A stretch of DNA of 64,000 bases from Pelobates cultripes (taxonomy: Eukaryota; Chordata; Amphibia; Anura; Pelobatidae). The stretch lies in the NCBI GenBank assembly GCA_933207985.1, contig OW240912.1:201537134-201601133 (forward strand), given 5' to 3'. This document shows positions 1 through 9,718 of this stretch, piece after piece. How positions within the stretch are numbered: position 1 is the stretch's first letter; each line of letters opens with the position of its first letter. The translations under genes and the position numbers were made by a program. The notes beneath the pieces are model-generated. The model had not been told where the DNA came from and did no database searches. It worked only from the letters and a program-made list of their open reading frames with translations.

Positions 1-671
1 TGACATAGCGTGATACAGTAAAGTAATTCAACTTTATAAATAAAAATGATTATAGATGCACTCACAAACGCGCGTGAAATAGAGCTTCTCGCCCACCCAG
101 GGGCAGTATGTAATCCGATGGATGAATTAGAGAATTACCTCATAGGATATATAAAAATAAAGGAAAAAACAGAATAGTGAAGTTTGTTATAAAAAGTACA
201 AAATCACATTTATTGGTCACACTTACATGTGTGTAAATCACAAAGAGCGTATCTCTCAATAACTTGGAACTCCATGCAATGTTGTCATCAATCCAGGAAT
301 AGGGATGAACAGGAGTAGTTATAAATGAGTAGCCAAAAATACAAATAAAACAATTAAAACAATATAAAATATCCAGTACGTTGATGACAACATTGCATGG
401 AGTTCCAAGTTATTGAGAGATACGCTCTTTGTGATTTACACACATGTAAGTGTGACCAATAAATGTGATTTTGTCCTTTTTATAACAAACTTCACTATTC
501 TGTTTTTTCCTTTATTTTTATATATCCTATGAGGTAATTCTCTAATTCATCCATCGGATTACATACTGCCCCTGGGTGGGCGAGAAGCTCTATTTCACGC
601 GCGTTTGTGAGTGCATCTATAATCATTTTTATTTATAAAGTTGAATTACTTTACTGTATCACGCTATGTCA
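1..671. repeat. Large inverted repeat (291-bp arms, 89-bp spacer)
   Basis: Bases 1-291 are the reverse complement of 381-671. By eye there is one mismatch, in the 'aaaagtacaaaa' part of the left arm, which reads c instead of a in the right arm. The 89-bp spacer (292-380) is unrelated AT-rich sequence. The left arm begins at the window edge, so the palindrome may extend further out. I see no open frame of note. It could be a fold-back element, a recent inverted duplication, or an assembly fold-back. Confidence 0.93.
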
Positions 672-1294
672 AATTTCTGATTTTTATACAGAATTCATAC
701 GGATTTCACTTTCCATCAGGTTGTTGTATATTTTATATAGTAACCTACAAGTATTCTGGGTGTTTTCCACTTTTTCATTATTCACATGCTTAAACTGGGG
801 TAATCTGTGGTCAAGAATATGTTTTTCTAGTTCCTAGTGAAAGTATTTAACAGGTCGAGAGTACGTGAGAAGTTGCGTGACAAGTGACTGTAACTAAATG
901 GTTGATCATTAAACTTGTGTTTGAGAGAGAGACTGGGTTCTTGTTACAGCCACACAGTGTTAAGAAGCTAGTTGGATGAGTGACTTTTTAATGAATCCAC
1001 AGGAGTTGCAAACTGCATATATATATGTTGGCTGAATTTTGATGGGCGCAAGTCTTTTTTTTAGCCTACGCAACTATGTAACTATGCTGCTTGGGTTAAA
1101 TTATTCTTCCATGCATAGTGACAGACATAAATGACTGTTGATCATCACCTGTATATCACAAGTTGGGAAATCCATCTTGGGCACAGACATTCCGAGAAAA
1201 AATATTTTTGTACAATTATTTCAGAATTCTCAGCTCAACATGCAAATAATCACAGACAGGCATTGTTTTTTACACTTCACTCTCATTTCTGTAG
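672..1294. other. No recognisable feature
   Basis: AT-rich sequence. No coding frame, terminal repeat or tandem array is recognisable. It ends at the 8-bp target duplication gtaccct-a (1295-1302) of the next element. Confidence 0.5.
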
Positions 1295-2099
1295 GTACCC
1301 TACAGGGCCGTCTTTAAGGAGGGGCAAAAGGGGCAGCTGCCCCGGGCCCAGTTACTCTTGGGGGCCCTGAGGCAGCTGCCCCATGGGCCCCCTGCGGCAC
1401 CTGAGGTAATCAGGGGTCACAGCCCTTTAATACTGCTCTGGACCGGCCTGGGCCACTGTTATATCGGGGGTGGCTGACTACATACTCACAGCTAGCCCCC
1501 TCACATTCTGCCCTGTGAGTCTCTTTGTTTCCTGGGCATGCTGGGAGGAAGTGAGGTCAGATTGCTTCCTCCCAGTAAGAACTGATCACTTCCTCCTCAG
1601 TGCCGCTGGGGAGGAGGCACACACCACATGGAGGAGGATGCAAGCATTGTGGGGGAGAAGGACTGAGAAACCTGATGGCAGACTCCCATCAGCCTGGGTC
1701 AGCAAGCTCTCACTGGACACCAGGGAAGCCACCTTTCTGTACCCAAAATTTAAGGAGACAGGAGGGTGGCTAAATATGTTTTGTTTTTTGTTTTGCTAAT
1801 TTCTGATATCACTTTTATTTAAGTGTGTTGGTGTTTGTAATGTAACACACAGGGAATAAGTACATGTTAAAAATCCTAGAAGAACCTGACAGTTCCCTAT
1901 TAAATATAAATTTAAAAAGTATTTATTTTAACATATTGCATCAAGTGTTATCAAAGGCTGTACACCATTTTCAAATGTCACTTTTGCCAAATTCTGGACC
2001 AGGGTATGTAAGAACAGAGTTGAGACATTATATTGGCCAAGGTTGCTGGGAGTTGCTGTCCAAGAGCTTCTAGAAGGCAGAGATTAAAATATGTAAATG

Positions 2100-2387
2100 T
2101 ACACATATATATGTGTGTATCTGGCTGTGTTTATGTCCTTGTGTGTATCTGGCTGTGTTTGTCTGTGTGTCAGTGTTTCTGTGTGTATGTATACCTCATA
2201 CACCTGTATGTGCACCTGTGTGTGTGTTTCGGTGTGTGTGTAAGTGTGCATCTGAGTGTGTGGTAATGCATACATCCCAGCATTTTAATGCCAACACAAA
2301 TACACTCCTGCATTCCATCACTAGCACTGTACACATATACACCCCTGCATTTATACCTTTATGTATGTGTGTATCTGAGTGTGTGTG
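2100..2387 (+). repeat. GT-rich low-complexity tract (left part)
   Basis: Degenerate gtgtgt/gtatct repeats, with reading frames that are open only because of composition. The ERV inserted into this tract. The matching right part is 12464-13060. The frames over it encode only Cys/Val/Tyr-rich repeats and are not genes. Confidence 0.8.
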
Positions 2388-2987
2388 TGTTGTAGAATTA
2401 TTAGGCCTCTATAAATTTGTAAGGCACCTTTAAATCCTCTTGCTATACCTCTAAGAGGCCCCCATAGTTTTACAAGGAAGCTTTGTCTATAGAACATAGA
2501 ATTTGCATGTCAGCAAGAAATAGCTTTGATAAAATGTGTATTTACTAAAATCCTTGAAACTTAACCTTGAGAAACTAACAAGTGCCAGCTACGCTCCAAA
2601 TGGATAGCTGCCAAAATGCCCCTCCCGTCGAGTGAGCTCCTCATTTTAACAAAATGGCGCTAAAACCTGTAGGAGTTAAGAAATTACGTAGATAGTGACC
2701 TAAGAATGGGGAGGGCATTTTACTAACATCTTAGCACCTAAGCCAATTAACGATGTCTATTTGTCTATATCTTGATTTTCTTCAATGATGTAATAATGCC
2801 TTTATAAGGGTCTGCGCACTCATTTTCTGGCAGAAGCCATTAAACTTCTCTGAAGTTCTTTCATTACCCTGAACCTTGTGTCTCAGTGTGAATTTACTTC
2901 TGCGTGCACGCAACTTTATTATCTTTAATTTGGACAGGAACAGATAGTCATTCAAACTAATTGGTTTGCAGTAAATTATATACGACA
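2388..2987 (+). repeat. 5' LTR of the ERV
   Basis: Begins tgttgtagaatt and ends aca, with the same length and order as the 3' LTR. A TATA-like tttataag is at 2801-2808 and an ATTAAA polyadenylation signal near 2839, giving U3-R-U5 order. Three of the roughly six differences from the 3' LTR are clustered in the last 10 bp, the rest scattered. Confidence 0.93.
2801..2808 (+). promoter_or_regulatory. TATA-like box of the 5' LTR
   Basis: tttataag lies about 185 bp before the LTR end and 30 bp upstream of an ATTAAA signal. The same sequence recurs in the 3' LTR near 12277-12284. It is the best candidate for the proviral core promoter. Confidence 0.55.
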
Positions 2988-2990
2988 AAT

Positions 2991-3010
2991 TGGCGCTTCC
3001 AACGTGGGGC
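2991..3010 (+). promoter_or_regulatory. Primer-binding site, tRNA-Lys-like with two extra bases
   Basis: Three bases after the LTR the sequence reads tggcgc, then tt, then ccaacgtggggc. Without the tt it equals the sequence complementary to the 3' end of the tRNA-Lys used by several retroviruses (recalled from memory). TGG starts the site as expected for a tRNA CCA end. The primer assignment is inference. A different tRNA that pairs through the tt is possible. Confidence 0.6.
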
Positions 3011-4091
3011 TCTGGGCTATGTCCTGTCTGGGCAGCTGTCCAAGAAGACGCTGGGGGGGCTGAATCCTGGGGGAAGGAAAAGAGCCTGATCACCTCTGAA
3101 TACACGGTAGAGATTGCTGCAGCACCTAGCCGGTATGTTCCTGCCCCTGTGATTGACCTGTCCCAGTGTCTGTGACTGCTGCCGAGAGGACATCAAAGTC
3201 AGGTAATAACTTGCCCAGAGTCTTTGTATTGTTAATGATACCTGGTTTACCTGCATGTTGACTATCTGTTGCCTGGGTGTGTTTGTATTGGTATGTGTTT
3301 AACTTAGTACCCGGGGAGTGTAAGTGCCTGTTTAACTCCTTTTAGGTACCACATGCCTGTGGTAGTAAGGAAAAAGGGGGGTGGACCTGTGGAAGTTTTC
3401 CTGGGGGTCCTCTATTGCCTGTTTAACTCTTTTAGGAGCCACGTGGCTGTGGCTGTAAGGAAAAAGAGTAGGGGGAATCTGTGGAGGATGATGTAGACTC
3501 ATTGCTTCCTGGGGGTTCCCCAGAGTGTCATTTTGACCGCTTAGCTAGCCTCATCGGACACTTCTTCTTGGTAAAATTCCAGTCTCGAGCGCTGAGGCAG
3601 GTAAGATTCCAATTCTTTAGGCTATACAGGATTCGGGTTGGAAGCTGTTGCTGTTTCCTGTGGCTGCTGGTAGTGAGACTTGCGGGTGGGTCCGCAACAG
3701 GGACACTACGAGGTTGAGGGAGGTGGCTTTTGGCCACACGAGTAAAGGCAAGGGATAAAAACTTATTTGAACTGTGATGCATTCACTGTATTTACACTGA
3801 AATGTTATTGTCTTAATTGTCTGTCACACAGATTCCTGTGTTTACTTCTATCTTACTCACTGTACTATTTACACTTTCCCCTCCTATTTCTCTTTCTCTG
3901 TTGAGAGAAGTGATTGGTCACACACTTCTCGCCACGCTCCAATCCGCGGCTACCACGGGTAGGCGGAATCAGTGACTAGTCTACGTTTTGGGAAGACGTA
4001 CTTAAAGAGCTTGCTCTTAAAGTAGCAGTCGAGCACGGTAGACGTTCTGTTCCTTTCTCTCTCTATATCTGGGACGCCTTGTATAGGGAGG
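3011..4091 (+). other. ERV leader with an imperfect internal duplication
   Basis: Untranslated leader of about 1.1 kb. Two related blocks of about 70 bp, roughly 3328-3396 and 3417-3487, share 'tgcctgtttaactc(c)ttttagg', 'gtaaggaaaaag' and 'ctgtggaa/g', so this is a diverged tandem duplication. The region is where packaging and splice-donor signals normally lie, but none can be assigned with confidence. Confidence 0.6.
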
Positions 4092-4676
4092 ATGGGACAG
4101 AAGTTAGATAAACCCAGTAAGGGTTGGTTAGCATGTGATCTAGTGGAAGACAGAGAAGGAGAAGAGATGGTTAAGAAAGTGAGTAAGATTGCTAAAGTAT
4201 GTGGAATTACCGTACCTCTGTGTGGCAGATTGTAGCCAGAGAGCTGGCGTAAGTTACTGACAGAGAAGAAAGAGAAGCTGTCGGACCAAGATTTGGTTTG
4301 TACAGCAGAAGCCTGATACCGAGTAGCAAGAGCTATTCAGCAAAAGGGATAGGTTGAGGAAGATATTGATCACAAAGGTTTAAGTTTGTTTGTGTATTAT
4401 AATAATTGTGTTACTGGATGCTGATGGATCCCTATTCTCCCCCCCCCCATCAGTCCTACAGATCTCGTCACCCTCATCCTCTCTCTGCAGCTCCCTGCAC
4501 CTCCAGTCCGTTTCTCCCGTCAAAGATTTCTGGTTTCCAAACGTATAAGTCTCTGTCCTTCTGTCTTGTTACTTTACAGCACTCACATGGTTAATCTTCA
4601 TGCCTGCAGTCTCTCCCTTTTTTGCACTGTCTAACTTTCTCCCCCCCTTTCCTCCCCGCTTGCCTGCATTTCTACT
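4092..4676 (+). pseudogene. gag: gag remnant: matrix start with in-frame stops
   Basis: The ATG at 4092 begins MGQKLDKPSKG, the MGQ start expected of a myristoylated retroviral matrix protein. The same frame then runs through stops at 4233 (TAG), 4314 (TGA), 4350 (TAG) and 4422 (TGA), and a proline/serine-rich stretch ends at a stop near 4676. Between stops the frame keeps a matrix-like charged composition. All four stops are one G-to-A change from TGG. Capsid and nucleocapsid are not recognisable downstream, so no Gag polyprotein can be made. Confidence 0.72.
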
Positions 4677-6073
4677 GATAAGAATTAAAGACGGGAATTT
4701 TGCTGGAAAATATTCTAATTGTGTAGTATTGTGTACATTGTTCCATACACAGACGTTGTCAGGCAGGTTATGGAGTTATAATTGTGTAATAATATTATTA
4801 TTGTTGCCATTTAGATGGCGTCAACAGATTCCGTAGTGCTATATATTTATAAATTATGTTTTGAGTATAAGGTACTGAGGATTGTGGGAGTGACGGGCTC
4901 ACAAGATTGCATTCAGTGTTGAATACGGGATTTAGGAAGGTGTAGCCTGTTAACACTGATAGAGGGAATATGCGATGTTGTTAAGTCAGTATAAGAGGAG
5001 GAAAGTGATTAATGGCTAGAGGATAATAAGGGAAATTGGTTGAATTCCGTGAGTTTATTTTGCATCATTTTATTATTTTAAAGTACATGTTTCTAGAAAC
5101 AGCTGTATGGGCTGTTAAATGCATAATGTTCTCAACTGTCTTATTCAACCTGCCAGGTCTGTTCATAGTTTAGTATTTCATTTTGCAGAACAGAATGTTG
5201 CTTCTCTGACTTATTTTAATAGTTATAATATAGTGTATTGTTGAAAGTGCGTCAGCCACCACCCAGATCCCTGTGACCTATCTACAGTCACGGTTGCTTC
5301 TAAAGTGACGTCACTTCCGCCCTTACCATGCCCACACCTCCTGTCTTCCTTTCCCACACATATCATGGACGTCACCCCTCTCACTTCCTCCCTTGCTGTC
5401 ATTTCCTTCCCCGCCCCTGTCATGGCTGCCTCCATCATGAGGCCTACCCCTATTATGTTGTTTTCCTTACACTCTACATATTATGAACAGAAACATTATA
5501 ATTACTAAAACAATCATGCCATTTGTTTCCCTGTATCAGCAATTTGTCCGTGATATAAAAAAAAAGAAGGTTGCTAAAATGTAATTTGCAACTGTGGTGT
5601 GACCTACATATGAAATCTGTTGGACACGAATATAAGAGCATAACAGCTGATTATCCAGCTTCATCTTGCAATAAGGGAAATAGCCAAATAATGCAAGTTA
5701 TTTTAAACATTGTATCTTTACTTAATCGAATCTTGCTAGTTACAGATCTTATGTTTACAGTAACATCCTTTACTTTAAATGATGGTTTAGCATTAGAAGG
5801 ATTAGTGACATGTTTTATTAACCCAGCACTACTGGTTGTTTATTTTAGTTACAGGGTGGTATAATTGTTATAGTCTATTTAATATAAATGATAGTACCGC
5901 AATAGTTAATGTTTTATCCAAAGACATATAGGAACTTCACTTCACTTACTATTAACCATTATTTATAATGATAGACATGTTCAGACTGCAAAAAGCTATG
6001 GCTAATGACATAGAAAGGGGTTTGAGTCAGTAACACAGCCCATACTGAGGAGAGCAAACCCGCTGATGCTTAA
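4677..6073 (+). other. Gag-position sequence without recognisable capsid or nucleocapsid
   Basis: About 1.4 kb sits where capsid and nucleocapsid should be, but I see no major homology region, no CCHC knuckle and no long frame. The longest frame, 97 codons at 5571-5864, is hydrophobic and unrecognised. At about 4795-4850 there is a 'ttattgttgccatttagatggcgtcaacagattccgtagtgct' type short repeat that occurs elsewhere in the window (31668, 33848). This suggests host DNA has replaced or invaded gag. Alternatively gag has decayed beyond recognition. Confidence 0.5.
4795..4850 (+). repeat. Short interspersed repeat (gcgccaacagattccgtagcgc type)
   Basis: Resembles segments at about 22135-22180, 31668-31720 and 33848-33905: a short ATT-repeat lead followed by 'gccatttatatagcgccaacagattccgtagcgc'. 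A dispersed short repeat of uncertain class. Its presence inside the ERV shows that non-viral DNA entered the gag region. Confidence 0.6.
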
Positions 6074-7843
6074 TGCCCCTGCCATGGCAGTGTCTTCAGG
6101 GGAACAAGGGGGGCCTCTAGCTACTGTAATTTCTACTGTAATTTTATAGCTACTGTAATTTCTACTGTAATTTTACCCATTGAGGGCCAGCCCACCACTT
6201 TCCTAGTTGACACAGGTGCAGCCCGAAGTGTTCTGAGAGAACAAGACCTGCCCGATACCTCATTTCTTTCCAATATTGATGTCTCCTGTGTTGGGGTGGA
6301 CGGCCTTCCAAGGCAAAGTCCCCTGTCCACCCCACTGCGGGTTGGTAACTGCCACAACTTGCTTGCTCGCTTTGTGGTATCTTCCACATGCCCCATTAAC
6401 CTGTTAGGAGCTGATGTTCTTTCACGCCTGCAGGCATCCATCACCTTTACTCCAGATGGACAAGTGGAACTATCCACCCCTCTATCTGTCTCAGACACCT
6501 CAGCTTTGTGCTCCTTACCCCTGATGCTACATCTAGAAGAGCCTCATGGGGATGCAAAAGACCTAAGGACTAATTTCCCTGATTCACTAAAGACTGATGT
6601 TCCCAAGAAGCTGTGGTCCACAGGCCCAGAGGACATAGGCCATCTAAAGGTCCCGCCTGTGGTGGTAAAGCTCATCCCAGGCGTAAAATTGCCACGAAAA
6701 TCACAGTATCCTTTGAAACCAGCTCAAGCTGCAGCCATTACAATTCAAATTCAAGCACTCCTGGAGAAGGGTGCTCTTGTCAAATGTGAATCACCATGCA
6801 ATACTCCATTATTTCCAGTAAAGAAAAAGACTCCAAAAGGCGAACCAGAAAAGTACAGATTGGTCCAAGACCTCAGAGCGGTAAATGAAGCCACAGTTTT
6901 GGACACTCCAATAGTGCCCAACCCACACACTCTCCTTTCCGGCGTTCCACCCTCTGCCAAGTACTTCACTGTCATTGATCTGGCCAATGCCTTCTTCAGT
7001 GTTCCCCTGGATCCAACTTGCCAATATCTGTTTGCTTTCACACATGAAAAACAACAGTACACATGGACTGTCATGCCCCAAGGGGCACAAAATTCACCAA
7101 GTCAATTTGCGAAGGCCATGTGCTCTATCCTTGATCCATGGCAATCTGACCACCCTGAGGTCGTCCTGTTTCAATATGTGGATGATTTGCTGCTTTGTGG
7201 AGATGATATACCCACAACAGAACAATGCTCACTTAATATTCTTTGCTACCTAGCAGAACAAGGATGTAAAGCTTCACGTCTCAAGCTGCAATTCTGCCAA
7301 CCTACTGTTATCTTCCTTGGCCATTGTCTGTCTCAGGGAACCAGACATCTTACCCGTGACCGAGTTAGAGCGGTACTGGACATTCCACCTCCAAGGACCT
7401 CGAAGTCACTACACGCCTTCCTAGGCCTCATTTCCTATTGCCGAGCATGGATCCCAGAAGCCTCGCTCCTTATGCAACCTCTTTATGATGCTCTCAAGTC
7501 AGACCCATTTTGCTTGTCCACAGAAGCCCTTGACAACTTCTGTTCTCTCAAACGTGCTATTGCTTCTGCTCCTGCTCTTGGCCTACCAGACTATACCAAA
7601 CCCTTCAAATTGTTTGTTTCTGAAAGACAAGGCCATGCAACAGGAGTACTCACTCAGGCCCATGGTCCTGGAGGCCGCCAAAGGCCTATTGGATTTTTCT
7701 CCTGCCAACTGGATATTGTGGCCAGAGGACGTCCCTCTTGCCTTCGGGCCGTCTTTGCTGCCAGAGAGCTCATTGAAAGAACTGGAGATCTTGTCCTTGG
7801 CCACCCCTGGTTGTCTTGGCCCCTCATGACATTTCTGCCATAG
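6074..7843 (+). pseudogene. pol: pro-pol part 1: retroviral protease and reverse transcriptase
   Basis: Open from just after a TAA at 6071. The first methionine is only at 6296, so the protease start lies upstream of any ATG, as expected for a gag-pro readthrough product. The aspartic protease motif LVDTGA is near 6206 and LLGADVLSRL near 6400. RT follows: LPRKSQYPLKP, the KYRLVQDLRAVNE fingers region, FTVIDLANAFFSVPLD with the first catalytic Asp, MPQGAQNSPSQF, and the catalytic YVDDLLL near 7177-7200. The frame ends at 7843 because of a one-base shift around 7800-7815; the RT connection domain continues in the next frame. RT is of the gammaretrovirus-like type. Confidence 0.9.
6118..6175 (+). 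repeat. 29-bp tandem duplication in the pro region
   Basis: The 29 bp from 6118-6146, starting tagctactgtaat, are repeated exactly at 6147-6175. Because 29 is not a multiple of three, the frame entering protease from upstream (ATG at 6084) meets a TAG at 6147, while the protease frame itself stays open back to a stop at 6071. Confidence 0.92.
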
Positions 7844-9351
7844 TCAACCAGGTCCAGCTTAAGCATGTTACTCCTGCCAGGCATCTTCGCCTTCAATGTC
7901 ATCTTTTGTTGCCTGACAACATTACCCTCCAAAGATGTCAAGTTCTCAATCCGTCCACCCTTCTGCCACTCCCTGAGGGGGGTGTATACTACGGATTCAT
8001 CATGGACGAAATTTATGTTTCTCTTCTCACTGGCACCATCAAGAAGGAAATGCATCCCAACCTATCCTTTTATGATGGACAAGCACACCTTCATGACGGA
8101 GCAGGACATGCCTTCTGTACCATGTGGTACAAACCAAACATCACTCCTGAACCCTGCTATGAAGATGAACTCTATAAGCTGGTTGAAGTAAAACTCACTG
8201 CACAAGACTTCTACTGTGATTCTGAAGGCAACAGTATGGTCTTGATTCATCTACCTCCGGAACTCAAGCATTTGTACCGTCATTGGGACACTGCCATTCC
8301 ACATGTCCCTGTGACCAAGTTGAAAACAATATCATGGAATGATCTTGGGCCTATGGCAAAAGCATGGGCCACTATGGACGAATCACAGCTACAGGAAAAT
8401 GGTGTTGTCAAATATCCAACAACTGACCACCTAAAAGCATGGCCACGTCATTTCCTGGAGAATGAGTTCCAAGATTTAACCATAGTGAATGACTACGACC
8501 CAGATACACCTCATGACTGTTTTGAACAGATGAAAATGGAAACAACACATCTACCAACTGTGCATGAAGACCCATTGGTAGATCCCGATCTCACCCTGTT
8601 TGTGGACGGCTCAAGATATGCTGATGAAGAAGGAAGATACCATACAGGATATGCCGTAACCACAACAGATGAAATTGTCAAATCATCATCTTTACCATCA
8701 ACTATGTCTGCACAAGAAGCTGAATTGCAAGCCCTGACTTCAGCATGCAAGATCTCTGAAGGAAAGCGCGCCAATATCTACACGGATTCAAGATATGCAC
8801 TGGGCGTGGCTCACGACTTCGGATTAATTTGGAAAACAAGAGGATTTCTTACCACTGCCGGTACACCAATCAAGCACGGTTCCGCGATCAAGGAGCTGAT
8901 GGACGCCCTCCTACTCCCAGAAGAAGTGGCTATTTTGAAGATAAAAGCACATGGGAAGTTGGACTCAGATGAAGCAAAGGGCAACCATCTAGCTGATCAG
9001 GCTGCAAAACAAGCTGCAAAAGAACCACAGGAAGTGGAAAGAAGAGTGTCCGGAAATGAAGAAACTCCCATATTTACTCTGCAGACTCTTCCAACTGACC
9101 TGAAAATCCTGCTGGAACAACAGGCTACAGTTGCCCCTGAAGAAATACAGAAGTGGAAACAGAAAGGGGCAGTTCTGAAGGATGGAGTGTACTCCAACAA
9201 CCTCAATTTCTGCCTCCCTAAGAATTTGTACCCAGCAGTCGTACAATGGGCACACAGACCTGCACATTTATCAAAAGATCTAATGAATGCTCTTGTACAA
9301 AAATACTACCTCATTGTCCCCATACGAGATTCTATTTGGGACTGCACCTAG
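7816..9351 (+). pseudogene. pol: pro-pol part 2: connection, RNase H, integrase N-terminus
   Basis: Continues RT in a different frame after the shift near 7800-7815 (APHDISAIVNQ, then TPARHLR... and LLLPDN). RNase H is complete to the eye: LFVDGSRYA, AQEAELQAL, IYTDSRYAL and GNHLADQAAK supply the Asp-Glu-Asp-Asp set between about 8590 and 9010. An integrase start follows, with the zinc-finger histidines in WAHRPAHLSKDLM (about 9248-9290). The sequence then jumps, after QKYY near 9310, to the far end of integrase in another frame. The rest of the zinc finger and the whole DDE catalytic core are absent, a deletion of roughly 600-700 nt judged against related viruses. Confidence 0.9.
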
Positions 9352-9718
9352 GCTAGGTTGCTATTTTCCCCAACAACTGCAACTTCAAACTGATGTTTTA
9401 TTAGATTATGTAACTGAACTCGCAAATGCTTTGAACAAAATCCATGCCCAAGTTTTCTCTTCAATTCCAGATCCTGATTCTGACACAGGCAACCACAGTC
9501 TGCTCCCCGGTGACTGGGTTCTGGTCAAGAAATTTGTGCGAAAACACACCCTGGAACCAAGATTTGACGGACCGTTCCAAGTTCTCCTGATCTCCCCTAC
9601 CTCTGTCAAATTGGCCGGAAGGCCTAACTGGATCCACGCTTCCCACTGCAAGAAGACACCTGCCCCAGAGGAAGCTAACTCTATGCAACCATGTGCCTCT
9701 GGTACATTATCTCCTTAG
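9287..9718 (+). pseudogene. pol: pro-pol part 3: integrase C-terminal domain
   Basis: From about 9312 the frame reads SLSPYEILFGTAPRLG, the segment just after the integrase core in gammaretroviruses, followed by LLPGDWVLVKKF and FDGPFQVLLISPTSVKL of the C-terminal DNA-binding domain. The methionine at 9287 lies in sequence derived from the other side of the deletion and is not a real start. The frame ends at 9718, overlapping the first 28 nt of env, the usual class I arrangement. Confidence 0.88.

Noticed and set aside
1470..1799. 109-codon frame
   Set aside because: Within the GC-rich block of the hAT element. No domain recognised.
6133..6498. Minus-strand frames across pro-pol and env
   Set aside because: Shadows of the plus-strand retroviral coding sequence, without domains.
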